DNA of 64,000 bases from Patiria pectinifera (Eukaryota; Echinodermata; Asteroidea; Valvatida; Asterinidae), in the NCBI GenBank assembly GCA_029964075.1, contig CM057149.1, positions 24,256,197 through 24,320,196 on the forward strand, read 5' to 3'. Below, piece after piece: positions 47,055 to 58,002 of this stretch. A model generated the notes under the pieces. The model ran no database searches. It was not told where the DNA came from and was given only the letters and a program-made list of their open reading frames with translations. Every line of letters begins with the position of its first letter. Position 1 is the first letter of the stretch. The position numbers were made by a program, and so were the translations under genes.

Positions 47055-47790
47055 ACCAGGGTTCTCTCTACAAAAGATTAGGCTTTCTCATCGATCACAA
47101 ACTCTCCTGGTCCAACCACATCTCTTTTATCACTAAAACCATTTCTCGCAACTTTGGCGGCATCTCGTCCATTTTTCGTCCATTTTGTGTAAAGCGCTGT
47201 GGTACTTTCTTTGACAGTAAGAGCACTATAGAAAATCTGTATTATAATATTTATTATTATTATTATTATTATTAGCTCTAGGATTTGTCATTTTCTCCTA
47301 ACGTCCTCTTTGCCCCTCCTCTATGACACGCTCATCTTACCCTATTTGAATTATTGCAATATTGTCTGGGCTCGTACCAGTAAAACCAAGTTACATCCTT
47401 TTACATATTGCACACAAAAAAGGGCTACACTTCTTCGTTGCCAAGAGAACACTGTTCACACATATTTGCACACTTAAGCGCCCTTACTCTTGCTGATATT
47501 AATAATTTCCACACAGCCATATTCATGTATACAAACTCACCAACATGATCTTCTCCCACGCACATGTTCGTCTTTCTTTTCTTGAGTACAAAACACCCAT
47601 AGTCACTTTACTAGATCAAGAAGTAGCCTATGCATTCCATTCACTCGCACTCTTTATTCCCTTAACACTCTTCGGTACCATGGTCCCCGATTGTAGAATA
47701 CTATTAATCCCAGCATTAGAACACTATCTTCCGTGGGGCGATTTAAATCACGGTACAAGAAATTCCTCCTGTCCTCGTATGTAGCATAGC
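47055..47790 (+). mobile_element. Degraded LINE reverse transcriptase fragment with a nested LINE tail
   Basis: 47070-47170 translates to YKRLGFLIDHKLSWSNHISFI-type sequence (a LINE thumb motif). From about 47310 the homology resumes with YDTLILPYLNYCNIVWA, QKRATLLR and, after frameshifts, YHGPRLWNTIN-like and FKSRYKKFLLSSYV. Several stops and frame changes. Between the halves (about 47170-47275) is a different element. Clade probably in the CR1/L2/Jockey group by the LPYLNYC...W motif. Confidence 0.75.
47170..47275 (+). mobile_element. L2/CR1-like LINE or SINE 3' tail inserted in the LINE fragment
   Basis: Reads GTAAAGCGCTGTGGTACT, then AGAGCACTATAGAAAATC, then a TAT/ATT microsatellite to 47275. 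AAGCGCT...CTATA followed by a short microsatellite is the usual 3' end of L2-like elements. It interrupts the surrounding LINE reading frame. Confidence 0.6.
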
Positions 47791-49289
47791 TTCCCACCTG
47801 ATTTCCATGCATTTTCATCATTTTTATTATAGATCCTTCTCTTTAGTAATCATTGCTCTCCCAATTGTCTTTACCATTCGAATGCATTTCCCAAAACCAA
47901 ATGGAAAATGCATTCGGTGGTAAAAAAACACGTTTATGTTTCGAAATACATTCTGTTTTAAAATGCATTAGATATAAATACGCCTTTGATTTTCGGAAAC
48001 ATTCCGTTGTTCAAAATAATATACAAGTATAATTATGTACCAATAAGTTTAACTCTAATGCTGCTTTGTATCAGTACAGTCCTAGTTTTCAAGTTGTGTG
48101 TGGGGCTAAAACATTTAAAATAAATTAAGCTCACGCTGTAGGACCAGGGCGCGTTAGCCGTAGTGAGTTACTGAGTGCTCGGACTAACGAGAATGTTCAT
48201 TGGACTAATATCAGAAATGGCTGAAAAGTTGTCTCACTACAATGAAGATAGGCTAGAAGACGACCTTCGTAAAAACGCTTTTATTATAGGTGGAATGCAA
48301 GTAGGCCGGCAGTGTGAAACTACAACAAAACCGGGAGAAAGTTTAAAGATGTACTGTCCGTGATTTTTCAAGCTGTAAACTTGAAATATTTTTTGGCTGC
48401 CTTTTTAGAAACTCAAAAGTTATTCCAAAAATTGAGATATCGAAGGAAAAAACACGTTTAGTTCTGGAATAATTATTACTTTACCATAATTTGCCCGCCC
48501 ACAACAATATTAAGTTCTCGTAGAGTAGACTGGTTTCCCGTCAGAATTGATAATGTAGGGCCTTTGAACCAGTCCATACTCATAGGGCGGATCTGTTCGT
48601 GCGTAAAAGCAACCCCAGATAAAGCCATTTTGAAGGGGGTTCAGATGTCTAAAAAGGGGAGAAGGGGGTTAAATCAAAAATGCAAGTTGAAAATTCGTGA
48701 CGAAAAAAGTCAATTTTAGTGAAGAACATGGACAGTACATCTTAACCAAACCTTGAATCCCACCTGCCAATCGTCTTCACCAAGTGAAAAAGTTTAATGT
48801 AAAGACAAGAATTTCACTTCAGTAGCAATCGACAACTTTTTCCCCCTCTGGCTCAAAATGTGATGTTTTTCTTGTGATATTAAGCTTATGTTGCATAATT
48901 TTATTAAAGAAAATATATAGGACGGTCCTCTAAACGCAAGAACAGTGTTATTGAAGCGTCGCCCAAGTACCATTTGAGCTCATTCATGGCAGAGTCACTT
49001 CAAACTACAACACACACAAAATAAAGAGGTATTTTTTTCAGAGGCAAATCGTGTGTAATACCCCATTGAGGTACAAGATTGATCTGTCGAAGTCCATGGT
49101 ATGTTATCATCTCGGAAAGCGGAGACTGTTGATTAAGTAATAATGAATTCTTTCGAAAAGAGTGTATTGGCAGACTTACCTCAGTTCGGATCCAGAAGTT
49201 TGCAGAGTGAAGTAAAAGCTCTGTTCTGCAGGTGTAATCCAAGCACTACGAGTGTCGACTGCCGAGTAAGTGAATATATATGGACCGCA
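47791..49289. other. No gene seen
   Basis: Short frames only, including 48175-48363 without family resemblance. Confidence 0.4.
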
Positions 49290-50060
49290 CCTTGATGAAA
49301 AATAAATCTAAATGTCCCAACTGCACTATCAAAAGGTGTGTTCGCGACAAAGACTCAATGGTGACAATAGTGACACTACTTTGGGATAATCCATTACATA
49401 TTTGGGGGAGGTTGTCTTGGTAGACTTCACCGTTAAAATCGATCAAAAATAAACCTTTATGTCCCAAGGGCAAAACCAAAAGACCTGTTCATGACAAAGA
49501 CTCTCCCGAAACACGTTATGGTGAACAATAGTAGCTGTTCTTTGGGATAACCCACTACATATTTGGGGGTGGTTGTCTCGACAGACTTCACCACTCTTAG
49601 AGTCGAATAAAAATAAGCCTTAATGTCCCAAGGGCAAAACCAAATGACCTGTTCACGACAAAGACTCTCCCGAAACACGTTATGGTGAACAATAGTGGTT
49701 GTTCTTTGGGATAACCCACTACATATTTGGGGGTGGTTGTCTCGACAGACTTCACCACTCTTAGAATCGAATAAAAAATAAACCTAAATGTCCCAAGGGC
49801 AAAACCAAAAGACCTGTTCACGACAAAGACTCTCGAAACACGTTATGGTGAACAATAGTAGCTGTTCTTTGGGATAATCCACTACATATTTGGGGGTGGT
49901 TGTCTCGACAGACTTCACCACTCTTAGAATCGAATAAAAAATAAACCTAAATGTCTTAAGGGCAAAACCAAATGACCTGTTCACGACAAAGACTCTCCCG
50001 AAACACATTATGGGTGAACAATAGTGGCTGTTCTTTGGAATAATATTTGGGGGAGAGACC
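49290..50060. repeat. Tandem array, about 164-bp unit, 4-5 copies
   Basis: GGGCAAAACCAAA recurs at about 49468, 49632, 49797 and 49960. Each unit also has GACCTGTTCACGACAAAGAC, TTCTTTGGGATAA and TTGTCTCGACAGACTTCACC. The first unit is most diverged. - strand ORFs here are repeats of one translation and are not taken as a gene. Confidence 0.85.
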
Positions 50061-51479
50061 CCCTTCAACCAGCTTTAACTATTGGCAATAATCCACTCAC
50101 ATTTGTGACCTCCGCAAAAATTGTAGGCATCAAGATTCAGAATAACTTGAAATGGGAAGAGCAAGTTAGTGATATGCATAAAAAAAATTAATTGTCATTT
50201 ACATATGTTGCAATAGTATATTTTGCAACCAGATGGAACTTTAGTTCTCTCTACATACTGCAATAGGGCTTATCTGATTTAATGAACCACCATACCCTCC
50301 CAAATGAGCTTTAACAAGGGTCTGACATGTCCCTTATAGACCACTGACAGCTCAACTATATTTATTACATTTATGAATGTATGAAAACACCAGCAGTCGC
50401 AACAAAATCATGTTTAATTGTCAAGAAGACCAAAAATTACTGAATTTTTCCCATGAAAATTCACATTTTATGTGCAGCAATTTTGTGGAAATACATGTGC
50501 ACTTATATTTATATCAGATATGTAAGCCATTTGTAGGTATCTCTGTCATATGATCTAAATAGCTACAGTTTCATGAAAATAAAACCTGCTAATTATAGTA
50601 CAAGGAAACAACCATGGCCTTCAGAAAATTCAGCCCTCCAAAATGGACATGTTCTTTTAAGATTACACATTCGACTCCTTTAACCAATCTATACATTTTC
50701 ACCTAAACCATCAACCTGTAGAATGTAGCCGTTGACAACTCCAAAGCTAATTTGAAATGAACCTTCTACACCAGCCCCCCCCCCCCAAGAAAGAAAAACA
50801 ACTGCCTCCGCTTATATCTGCCCCGGCGCTTCATTAAAATAACACGCATGGGTCAGTAGTCTTCATAGTCTTCGAGTATAGTTTCAAAAGCAAAGTGAGC
50901 AGTTTAAAGGGAATATAATTATATAGATTTGCAAACATCCAGAAATAAAACTTCCAAATTTCTATGAAATACTGTACTTGACTGTTAGTGAAGCACGGTC
51001 CAAAGCATACCCTGTAAAACTCATGGCGCCTGATTTGCTGTCATTTTCAAGAAAAGTGGTATTTTTGTATCAATTTCCAACGCTGGTCAGGAAAAAACTG
51101 TTTTCCCCCAAGTACTGCCCCCAATTTACCATATTTATTTAGTCGACATTTTGTTTGCAATCGATTGCACACCTTTGAACGGGTACAAGCCAGCTAGACA
51201 GTTACCCTGACCATACAATACATACAATTCGCTGGCGTCTATAAATTGCTGTGTTTCATTTAAAGAGGGGCCAGGGAACCAGACTACAAGAAAACGATTG
51301 TTTTTGGGGTTTTCCAGCATCTATAACGCAATACAAGTCCGTGTAAGTTTGCTATAAAATGCTTTAACCCCCCCCCCCCAAATACAGCCTTTTCTGAAAA
51401 GTACAGGAAAAGCTATGTTGTACATTCCCTTTTATGAGCTTATGACATGCAATGACATGCTGGCCACATTTACCCAGGT
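50061..51479. other. No gene seen
   Basis: AT-rich sequence with C-tracts at about 50778 and 51370; nothing else recognised. Confidence 0.4.
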
Positions 51480-53190
51480 GGCCTCAATACAGTGTTTAGC
51501 CAAATACAGGTGAAATAATTGCACTTCTTGAAAGCATTTAATGCTGGGATGCCGTGCCTACGATAATCAACGAAGAATCGAACTGAACCATCTTTTTTCT
51601 CCACGAGCACAATAGGCGCTGCCCAAGGTCCGGATGCCGGTTCTATGATGCTGCCGTCCATCATCTTCTTGATTTCTTTCTCTACCGTCTCTTTCTGAAG
51701 GAGGGGTATGCGACGAGCCCCTTGTATTATGGGATTCGCACTTCTGGTGTATGAAGTAAAGCCAATGTCTCCTTTATGTTGAGAAAACACATCTCGGTGT
51801 TCGCAAATAAGCCTGTGTATGCGGCCCCTCTGTTAATTGGGACAAGGCACGATGCAACATTTCCTGCATTGTTTCTGGGAGTTGGCCATTCTGTTTATCT
51901 GTCCTCCGCTCTGCCGTAACTTGTTCAACCCTTTCTCCGACAGTTTCACCAGTTCTCACTTCTGTGCTTGCTTGAAATAGGGAGGGGGGGGGGCGGGCAA
52001 TGACATAGGGTCTGGAACAAGCCCGCTGATGTTACCTTTCGCAAGATAACTGTGTCCTCACTGGGGTTTTGGATGCGAAGAGGAACCGAAGACGTATCAG
52101 ACCGAGTCACTGGTGGGGCGAAAACTATGCTGTGCTTCTTCAGTAAGCTCTGGATATAGGTTGAACAATCCCAAGGCCAACTGCACGGTTCTGTCGCTCT
52201 ATTTCACCTTCGACAACAATCTCAGAAAATGGTGGAATGGGTACTGTATCTTTGACCGTCACTCGGCAGCTCTGTTGTCGTGCGTTGATGTTTCTCAGAG
52301 GAACTTCCAAATGTCCACACACCAGGTGTCTTCTTCCATCGTCGATGACGCACTTGTGCTTGTCCAGGAAGTCCAATCCAAGTAGAATGTCATTATGAAT
52401 ATTAGCTATCACCATTTCGTTGTGCACCTTTCTACCACCTAGCTGAAGCTCGATTGTTGCCTCCCCTTAAACACTTAGCAATGTCTCGTTTGCTTGGAAA
52501 ACTTGCACACTAGAACTCTTGATTATTGGCTTGTTATCCAACTGATCTACCACTCTTTTGGAAACATTGAGCCCCCCCCCCCAACCGACGCTATGGTTCC
52601 ACTATAAAACGCTCTCTGTGGTGGCATTTCGTGCATGGCTGACCGTCAGCCCTCGAAGTCCGCCTTTATTCGTTTCCCTGCTGTTCTGTTTCTGTCTTTG
52701 GGGTGCGCCATTTGGGGCAGTCCCGCTTGAAGTGGCCCTGTTCTCCACACTTGAAACACCCTTTTTGGTTCCTTCGGGAGTCATTTTCTCGACGGATCAA
52801 AGACTGTAGCTGTTTGCCTATCTCTTCCATACGCTGCTCAAGCTTGGATACGGTACTGTCGCGGGGTTCACACTTGCTGACCTCATTCACAAACACCTCT
52901 TTCTTCCCTCCCCCGATGGAGCGTAGTCTCTTGGTGTTGTTCTCCTGCTCAGCACCTTTTATCGCTTCAAGTTCGATCGCAGTTGTTAGTGCTTCTTCTA
53001 AATTACAGGGACGCATAATTTTGACGCTTCCGTGTCCGTGCGTCCCCATCTGCCAAAGCATCAAGTCCATCTGCAACAAATTGTATCAACACACTGTGTA
53101 GGGACACTGGGGAGGAAGGGACCGCTTGGATCAGATTACTAATGGAGGACCGTGAAATCTGGGCATCCATTGCAAATGCTCGGTTGAGGC
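51480..53190 (-). mobile_element. Decayed Ty3/Gypsy fragment (gag end, protease, RT start)
   Basis: - strand pieces in several frames. 52666-53079 is a Gag end with a CCHC knuckle (CFKCGEQGHFKRDC) and a preceding charged coiled coil; 53080-53190 is a Gag piece (FVADGLDALADGD). 52140-52427 is protease-like (DILLGLDFLDKHKC). 51774-51959 is a linker. 51470-51790 begins the RT (IQGARRIPLLQKETVEKEI, IIEPASGPWAAPIVLVEKKD, VDYRRHG) and breaks off at about 51480. No LTRs seen. Unlike the intact element at 24545 in sequence, and much older. Confidence 0.85.
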
Positions 53191-54095
53191 CGCCATAAGT
53201 AAAGTAAGTAAGTAAGTACAAATGAGAATTATATTGCACCTTAAATGAAATCCATGGGTGGGCATTTGTGATTGAAATTGAGAATTGCGCTCGACGATGT
53301 TCTGGAACGAATTTATAGTTTTGTTCTAGGGAATATGTGTGATATAAGTGTTAAAATAAAACCTATAGTTAAAGGGCCCATGTAACGGAGTTTTTTCAAA
53401 TGCCATCCTTGTTTCATTTAGCGTACTGTTTATCGTTATCGTCATAATGAGTTTTGGTGCCTTTTTTATGCATCTGAAAACTTCCATGTTCATGAGCAAA
53501 ACTCTGACGTCATTCGAGGCAGAAATTTGACTTCTATTGCTTTTTCAGCATAATTTTTTTTTAGGGTTTACAATGGTTATTTTTCTGCTTTCACTTGGTT
53601 TATTGTTGTTTCAGTATACGACATTAAGACAATGCGGGGCGGATATAGCTTTCAGGAAACTGGGGGGGGGGGTGTTTGATGTAAAGTCTGAGGCCCTGCT
53701 AAGGGGACCGGGGCATTCAACCGAATGTTTTCAAAATGCACAATGAATGTTCCTGCATTCTGAGATAATTTAAGAATGAATAGGAGCTTTAGCATTCCAT
53801 TTATTATTTTGTTCAAAAAGTGACTTGATTTTTTTCGTGATTATCTATACATATTATGCAAACATGCCCTGCATTATTTAGCGAGCGCCCTCAAAGTTGT
53901 AGAAATGCGGTAATAATGCAGTGTCCCCAGCGTGAATATAACGAAGAAAGGTCGATCGTTAGATGCGTAAAGATACGGAAACCCGCACTCAACCACCCAA
54001 ACCACCTAACACGAACAGAACCCGCACCCATAGATTTGATACAATTACTCGGCAAATCTATTATTGCACTCGTTATACATCTCTTCTCTCTAAAG
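53191..54095. other. No gene seen
   Basis: Between the old Gypsy fragment and pseudogene D. G10 tract near 53661. Confidence 0.4.
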
Positions 54096-54118
54096 GCGTG
54101 CAACACTGGGATTTTCAG

Positions 54119-54836
54119 CAGCGGCATAGCTACGGGGGTGGGGGGGGGGGGCGTGGTGGGCGCAAGCCCCCCCCTAAAAAGTTCACGCCCCCAGTCCCCC
54201 CCCCATGGAAATTTGGCATCCGGGGAAAAGCACAGCCGTATGAGTTAACATGATTGGAAGAACATAAAGTTCCTTTTTCCGCGATTGTGTGCGTATTTGC
54301 CGCCTAAAGCCTTTGTTTTCGCGAGTGGCTGTTTATTTTAACGTCCGTGAAAAGCGAATAGCGGTAGTTATTGTCTAACATTAACCACGATATAGGTTTT
54401 GAACAGCGCCCCCATGAGAAGATGGTGCCCAGGCCCCACCCCCACCCCCCGTCTGAAAAAACAACCTGTGAAAACAACCTGTCTACCTTTCAGCACAGAT
54501 GAAATTTGTGCCCCCCCCCACACGCAGTGGCGTATCCAATGGGGGGCAAAGGGGGCAGTATGCCCCCCCCCCCGGCGGATTTTTGTCACAATTTTTATAT
54601 GTTCAGCAATTATTTCAATAAATAGTTAACGAGTTTTGACATCAATCCCCAAAACGAAACCCCCCTCAAAAAGCATTGCAATGCGCCGTGAAAATGGATC
54701 TACAATTTGCAGTATGCATAATAATGGTCATGTTTACAATTCGGCGCAGATGTGCGGTTGCCCCCCCCCCCCACATGCAAAGCTGGATACGCTACTGCGG
54801 GCCACCCCCTTGATGAGAACCCTGGCTACGCCGCTG
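54119..54836. mobile_element. hAT-like MITE interrupting SLC16 pseudogene D
   Basis: Ends CAGCGGCATAGCTACGG and CCTGGCTACGCCGCTG are inverted. ATTTTCAG (54111-54118) and AACTTCAG (54837-54844) are the likely 8-bp duplication. Contains a second element at 54525-54797 and several G or C runs of ten or more. Confidence 0.65.
54525..54797. mobile_element. Inner MITE nested in the 54119-54836 element
   Basis: CAGTGGCGTATCCA at the left and TGGATACGCTACTG at the right are inverted. Between them are a long C-tract and AT-rich sequence. No clear duplication at its flanks. Confidence 0.55.
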
Positions 54837-54959
54837 AACTTCAGTGCTGTATTGGCTGGTCGGGTCGCTGTTTCCGCCCTGCAAATGTTGCTTTTGCCGT
54901 TGCTAGGCAAGATTGAGCCGTGTCGTAAAGAGAAGGAAGACCAGCCAGCGGACGTTTAG

Positions 54960-56699
54960 CTGAAGAAGAAGATCTGTGACCGAATTTCCCGTGAAGAGTC
55001 AAGACTTCAGTTGCAGCAGCTACGTTGGAAAATGCTGCCAACAGACGAAGACGTAGACACAGAAACTCAGTTGTTGTTTGCCCTTATACGCTTTTCGAAT
55101 TTCCACGGCCGGGCAATTTTAGGATTTTGGTCATTCCCCATCCCCCCACTCGCCGGCACAGATTTACGCCACTGGTCGTGGCTATCCGTCCTGAAACCGA
55201 AGTGCATTCTTAGAAAGTCGTTTTCTCAAAGATGATCTCGACGATTCATCGTGATAGATTGATTCTTGGTAAACCGTGGATGTGTGACTAGGGCTTTACG
55301 CTCCAAACCGTAAATGAGTGACTAGGGCTTTAGCGAACACCCAACCCGGCGAGACACACCCACTCAGGCTCCCGCACCGCAAAACTCGATTTAAAAAACA
55401 CGTGGGCGAGGGTTTCATACCCCTCCCAAGAATGCCAGTTACCCCATTTACCCAGTGTTAATACAAACTTACTGGAGCTTGCACCACGGCTGAGCTCCAC
55501 ATGGGTGGCAGCCCAGAATTTGTATGCAACAAAGGGCTAAGAATTGTACTTGGCATCAGCCTCCAAAGTTACATAACACATTACCATGAGTTCGATGGTA
55601 CAAATTTAGCCTACTAATAAATTAACTCGGGCAATAAAAGGAATAATTTTAAGCTGTCTTGTGACAGCGATATTATTTTTTTTTATCAGAATATGTAAAT
55701 GTTATGCAAAATGCAAAGTTTATGTCCAAATAATAATAATTGCATTAAGGAAAACAAGTACACATTTCTGATATCCCCACTTTTCTTTTTATTTATTTAT
55801 TTATTATTTATTGATGAATGTATTGATTGACTGATTTTTTGGGGGGGGGGCAATGTGGGAATGGATGGGAATATAACCGCGTAGCCTAATTTCAAGTCCC
55901 TTCAAGACAGTTTTTGACCTTTACTGTTACTAAAATTTAAAAGCCTATGCCGCTGAGCCCCTTTTCCCCTTTTTTCAGTTTTGTCTTTCCTCTTGACAGT
56001 TCAGGGGGAAGGTAGGACCACCCTCGTAAGTATAAAGCTAATTTAAATTGGTCATATGAGGCACCGTGCTGGACTAACTTAAATTTGTCAAATTGACTGA
56101 CTTTTGTTGACAGTGTGATGTTATTGATAAGTTGAAACAGTTCAAAGTCCGACCCACGGTCACTGCAATTCATATACCAATACCATTACTCTACATGGTT
56201 CACGGAGATTTGTCAGATTATATTTTAACTGCACCATTTTTGTTTCATGTTTTACCTGAATGCTGAAAATCGTTCCTCAAGATTTTTGAGCCAGATATGT
56301 TCCCGGTACTTTACAGGTTGGAACTGCCGTCACTACTCAACGACACATGAATGTTGGTTTGCTACAGTACAATAGCCGTGTACTTCAACAATTCACAATT
56401 ACGTCACACGTGATTAGGTAAGTGTTTGATGGTGAACAAAATAGTATGAGAGTCCAAGAACAAACGGATGGCGTATGCATGCGGTGGGGGTTTGTTTAGT
56501 GTTTGTGTTTAAGGAAATGACAGAACGAGTACCTCACAAAGTGCCACTGCAGCACATCTGCTGCTGTTTTCTGTTTTCATTGGGGGTTGGGGATCGGGGG
56601 GAAAATGTTCCCTCCGCGCCCCTTAATATCCCAGTGGGTCGGCCTACAGATTGTAACCAAATACATGTACATACTGAACATTCCCGAATTATTGCCACG
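54960..56699. other. No supportable gene
   Basis: Longest frame is 55937-56173 on the - strand (78 codons) with no recognised family. Contains a TTTA run and a G10 tract near 55845. Confidence 0.4.
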
Positions 56700-57288
56700 A
56701 ATTACCCGTATCTATCCCGAATTAAACATTCTTGATGACATCGGGAGAAATTAGTCCCGATTCGCTGTTAGTAAGAACAACTTAAGAATGAAACAAAATA
56801 TAATCGAGAACTAGGTACGAATTGGAAGCTGAGTCAGACCGAATGAAGCCAAATTGTAGCGATTTTGTCAAGAATAACATACGAATATACGAATAACTCA
56901 AGAAACATCCAGAATGACCCAGAATTATGCTGATTTAGTGTATTCGTAAGTTATTCTTATAGTATTCGTAAATTTCTTGATACATTTGTAATGATTCGGC
57001 ATGATTCTGGACTGTTAACACCATAAATAACTCTACGAAACTGGTAAGAATGCTGTAAGAATATCCGGCATTAGTTATTAATACAACCAGAGCAGACCCA
57101 GAATGTCTCGAACACCCCGACAATTTTGAACATGTCCAAATTGTCCGGGCGTTTGCCGATCTTTAACGATCTTTCACCGAACTAATAGAATCATCCCAGG
57201 GCAGCCAAGAACCATTCCCCGATTTACTCAAGAATGGCTTTTCGCGGCGATTCGGCTTAAAAATCGGGAATGTGTGAACCTAAAGCAT
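56700..57288 (-). repeat. Left arm of the inverted repeat flanking transporter C
   Basis: Reverse complement matches 60737-61190 through TTCACACATTCCCGATTTTT, CGGTGAAAGATCGTTAAAG, ATTCTTACAGCATTCTTAC and AACAGTCCAGAATC. Low-coding, rich in GAAT/ATTC. Confidence 0.8.
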
Positions 57289-57292
57289 TGAG

Positions 57293-57426
57293 CCTGGTTA
57301 ACTTCATGCGAAAGCATGTGCGAAGCGAAATTCATGTCGTCAACAATGGCGGACGCGCTTCGAATGTATTGTTGACGTCACGAATTACGCTTCGCTTTCG
57401 CTTTCGCGTGAAGTATGAACCGGGCT
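57293..57426. mobile_element. Short MITE with CpG-rich inverted ends
   Basis: AGCCTGGTTAACTTCATGCG and CGCGTGAAGTATGAACCGGG are imperfect inverted ends; inner GTCGTCAACAATGG / TTGTTGACGTCACG continue the symmetry. Lies directly beside the inverted repeat upstream of gene C. Confidence 0.55.
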
Positions 57427-58002
57427 TTAGATTTGACTAGAAAGCAGCTAAGCTTGCACCCAGCTGTATTTATCTCAGGTGAGCTGGGTGTATGTTTAAA
57501 TGTTTTCAATTATAGTAAAATTTAACTATAGAGTGTTTTCAGAGTGTACATAAAGGTGTACTGTATTTTGCGAAAATGTTATACCATTGTCTGCCAACCT
57601 TTTCTCGTAAATGCCGCAGCAGTGTACTATTGTTGGAACTGGCGTAAATCGTGCATGATTACGTAAGCCTTCATGTACACGTTTACACATTCCGTCCCCC
57701 TTACCCATGTGTTCTGACTTATGACGTTATTTGAGCAAAAAACAACACAAAGGGACACTGATTAGGTGCATTTTTTATTTTCTTATTGACTAGGAACAAT
57801 ATGGACCTTTGTCGTGCGAATGCCATGGCCATGTTACCATGATAATAGCAATTCAGTGCAGAGAAGTTATATCCACGACTTTATCGAATACCTTCCACAA
57901 CAAACACTGCGATTTTAATTTAAAACAAATAATGCTATTTCTTTTGTTTTACGCACGATTTATGAAGCGGACGACCGACGAATGTTTTAGAATACTGCCA
58001 AC

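Larger units (their letters stand above)
54096..54959 (+). pseudogene. Last-exon fragment of an SLC16-like gene (copy D), split by an hAT-like MITE
   Basis: Right part (54837-54959) codes for a tail like exon 4 of genes A and C: ALQMLLLPLLGKIEP then a charged end and TAG. Left part (54096-54118) follows a CTCTCTAAAG acceptor and matches the beginning of exon 4 (GGCGT...ACTGG..TTTTCAG against gene A GGCGT...ACCGGTGCTTTCAG). Between them lies 54119-54836, with CAGCGGC-type inverted ends and an imperfect 8-bp duplication (ATTTTCAG / AACTTCAG). Even without the insertion the exon has small deletions, for example the FYV coding part is reduced. It is therefore a dead copy, perhaps the same pseudogene as B. 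Confidence 0.7.

Noticed and set aside
49290..50060. CRISPR-like array
   Set aside because: Units are about 164 bp and repeat throughout without spacers; this is a eukaryotic tandem repeat.
49457..50068. - strand ORFs as a repeat-protein gene
   Set aside because: Unit length varies between 163 and 165, so frames break between units; no start, no splice sites.
55937..56173. 78-codon - strand ORF
   Set aside because: No family resemblance, no splice context, AT-rich surroundings.
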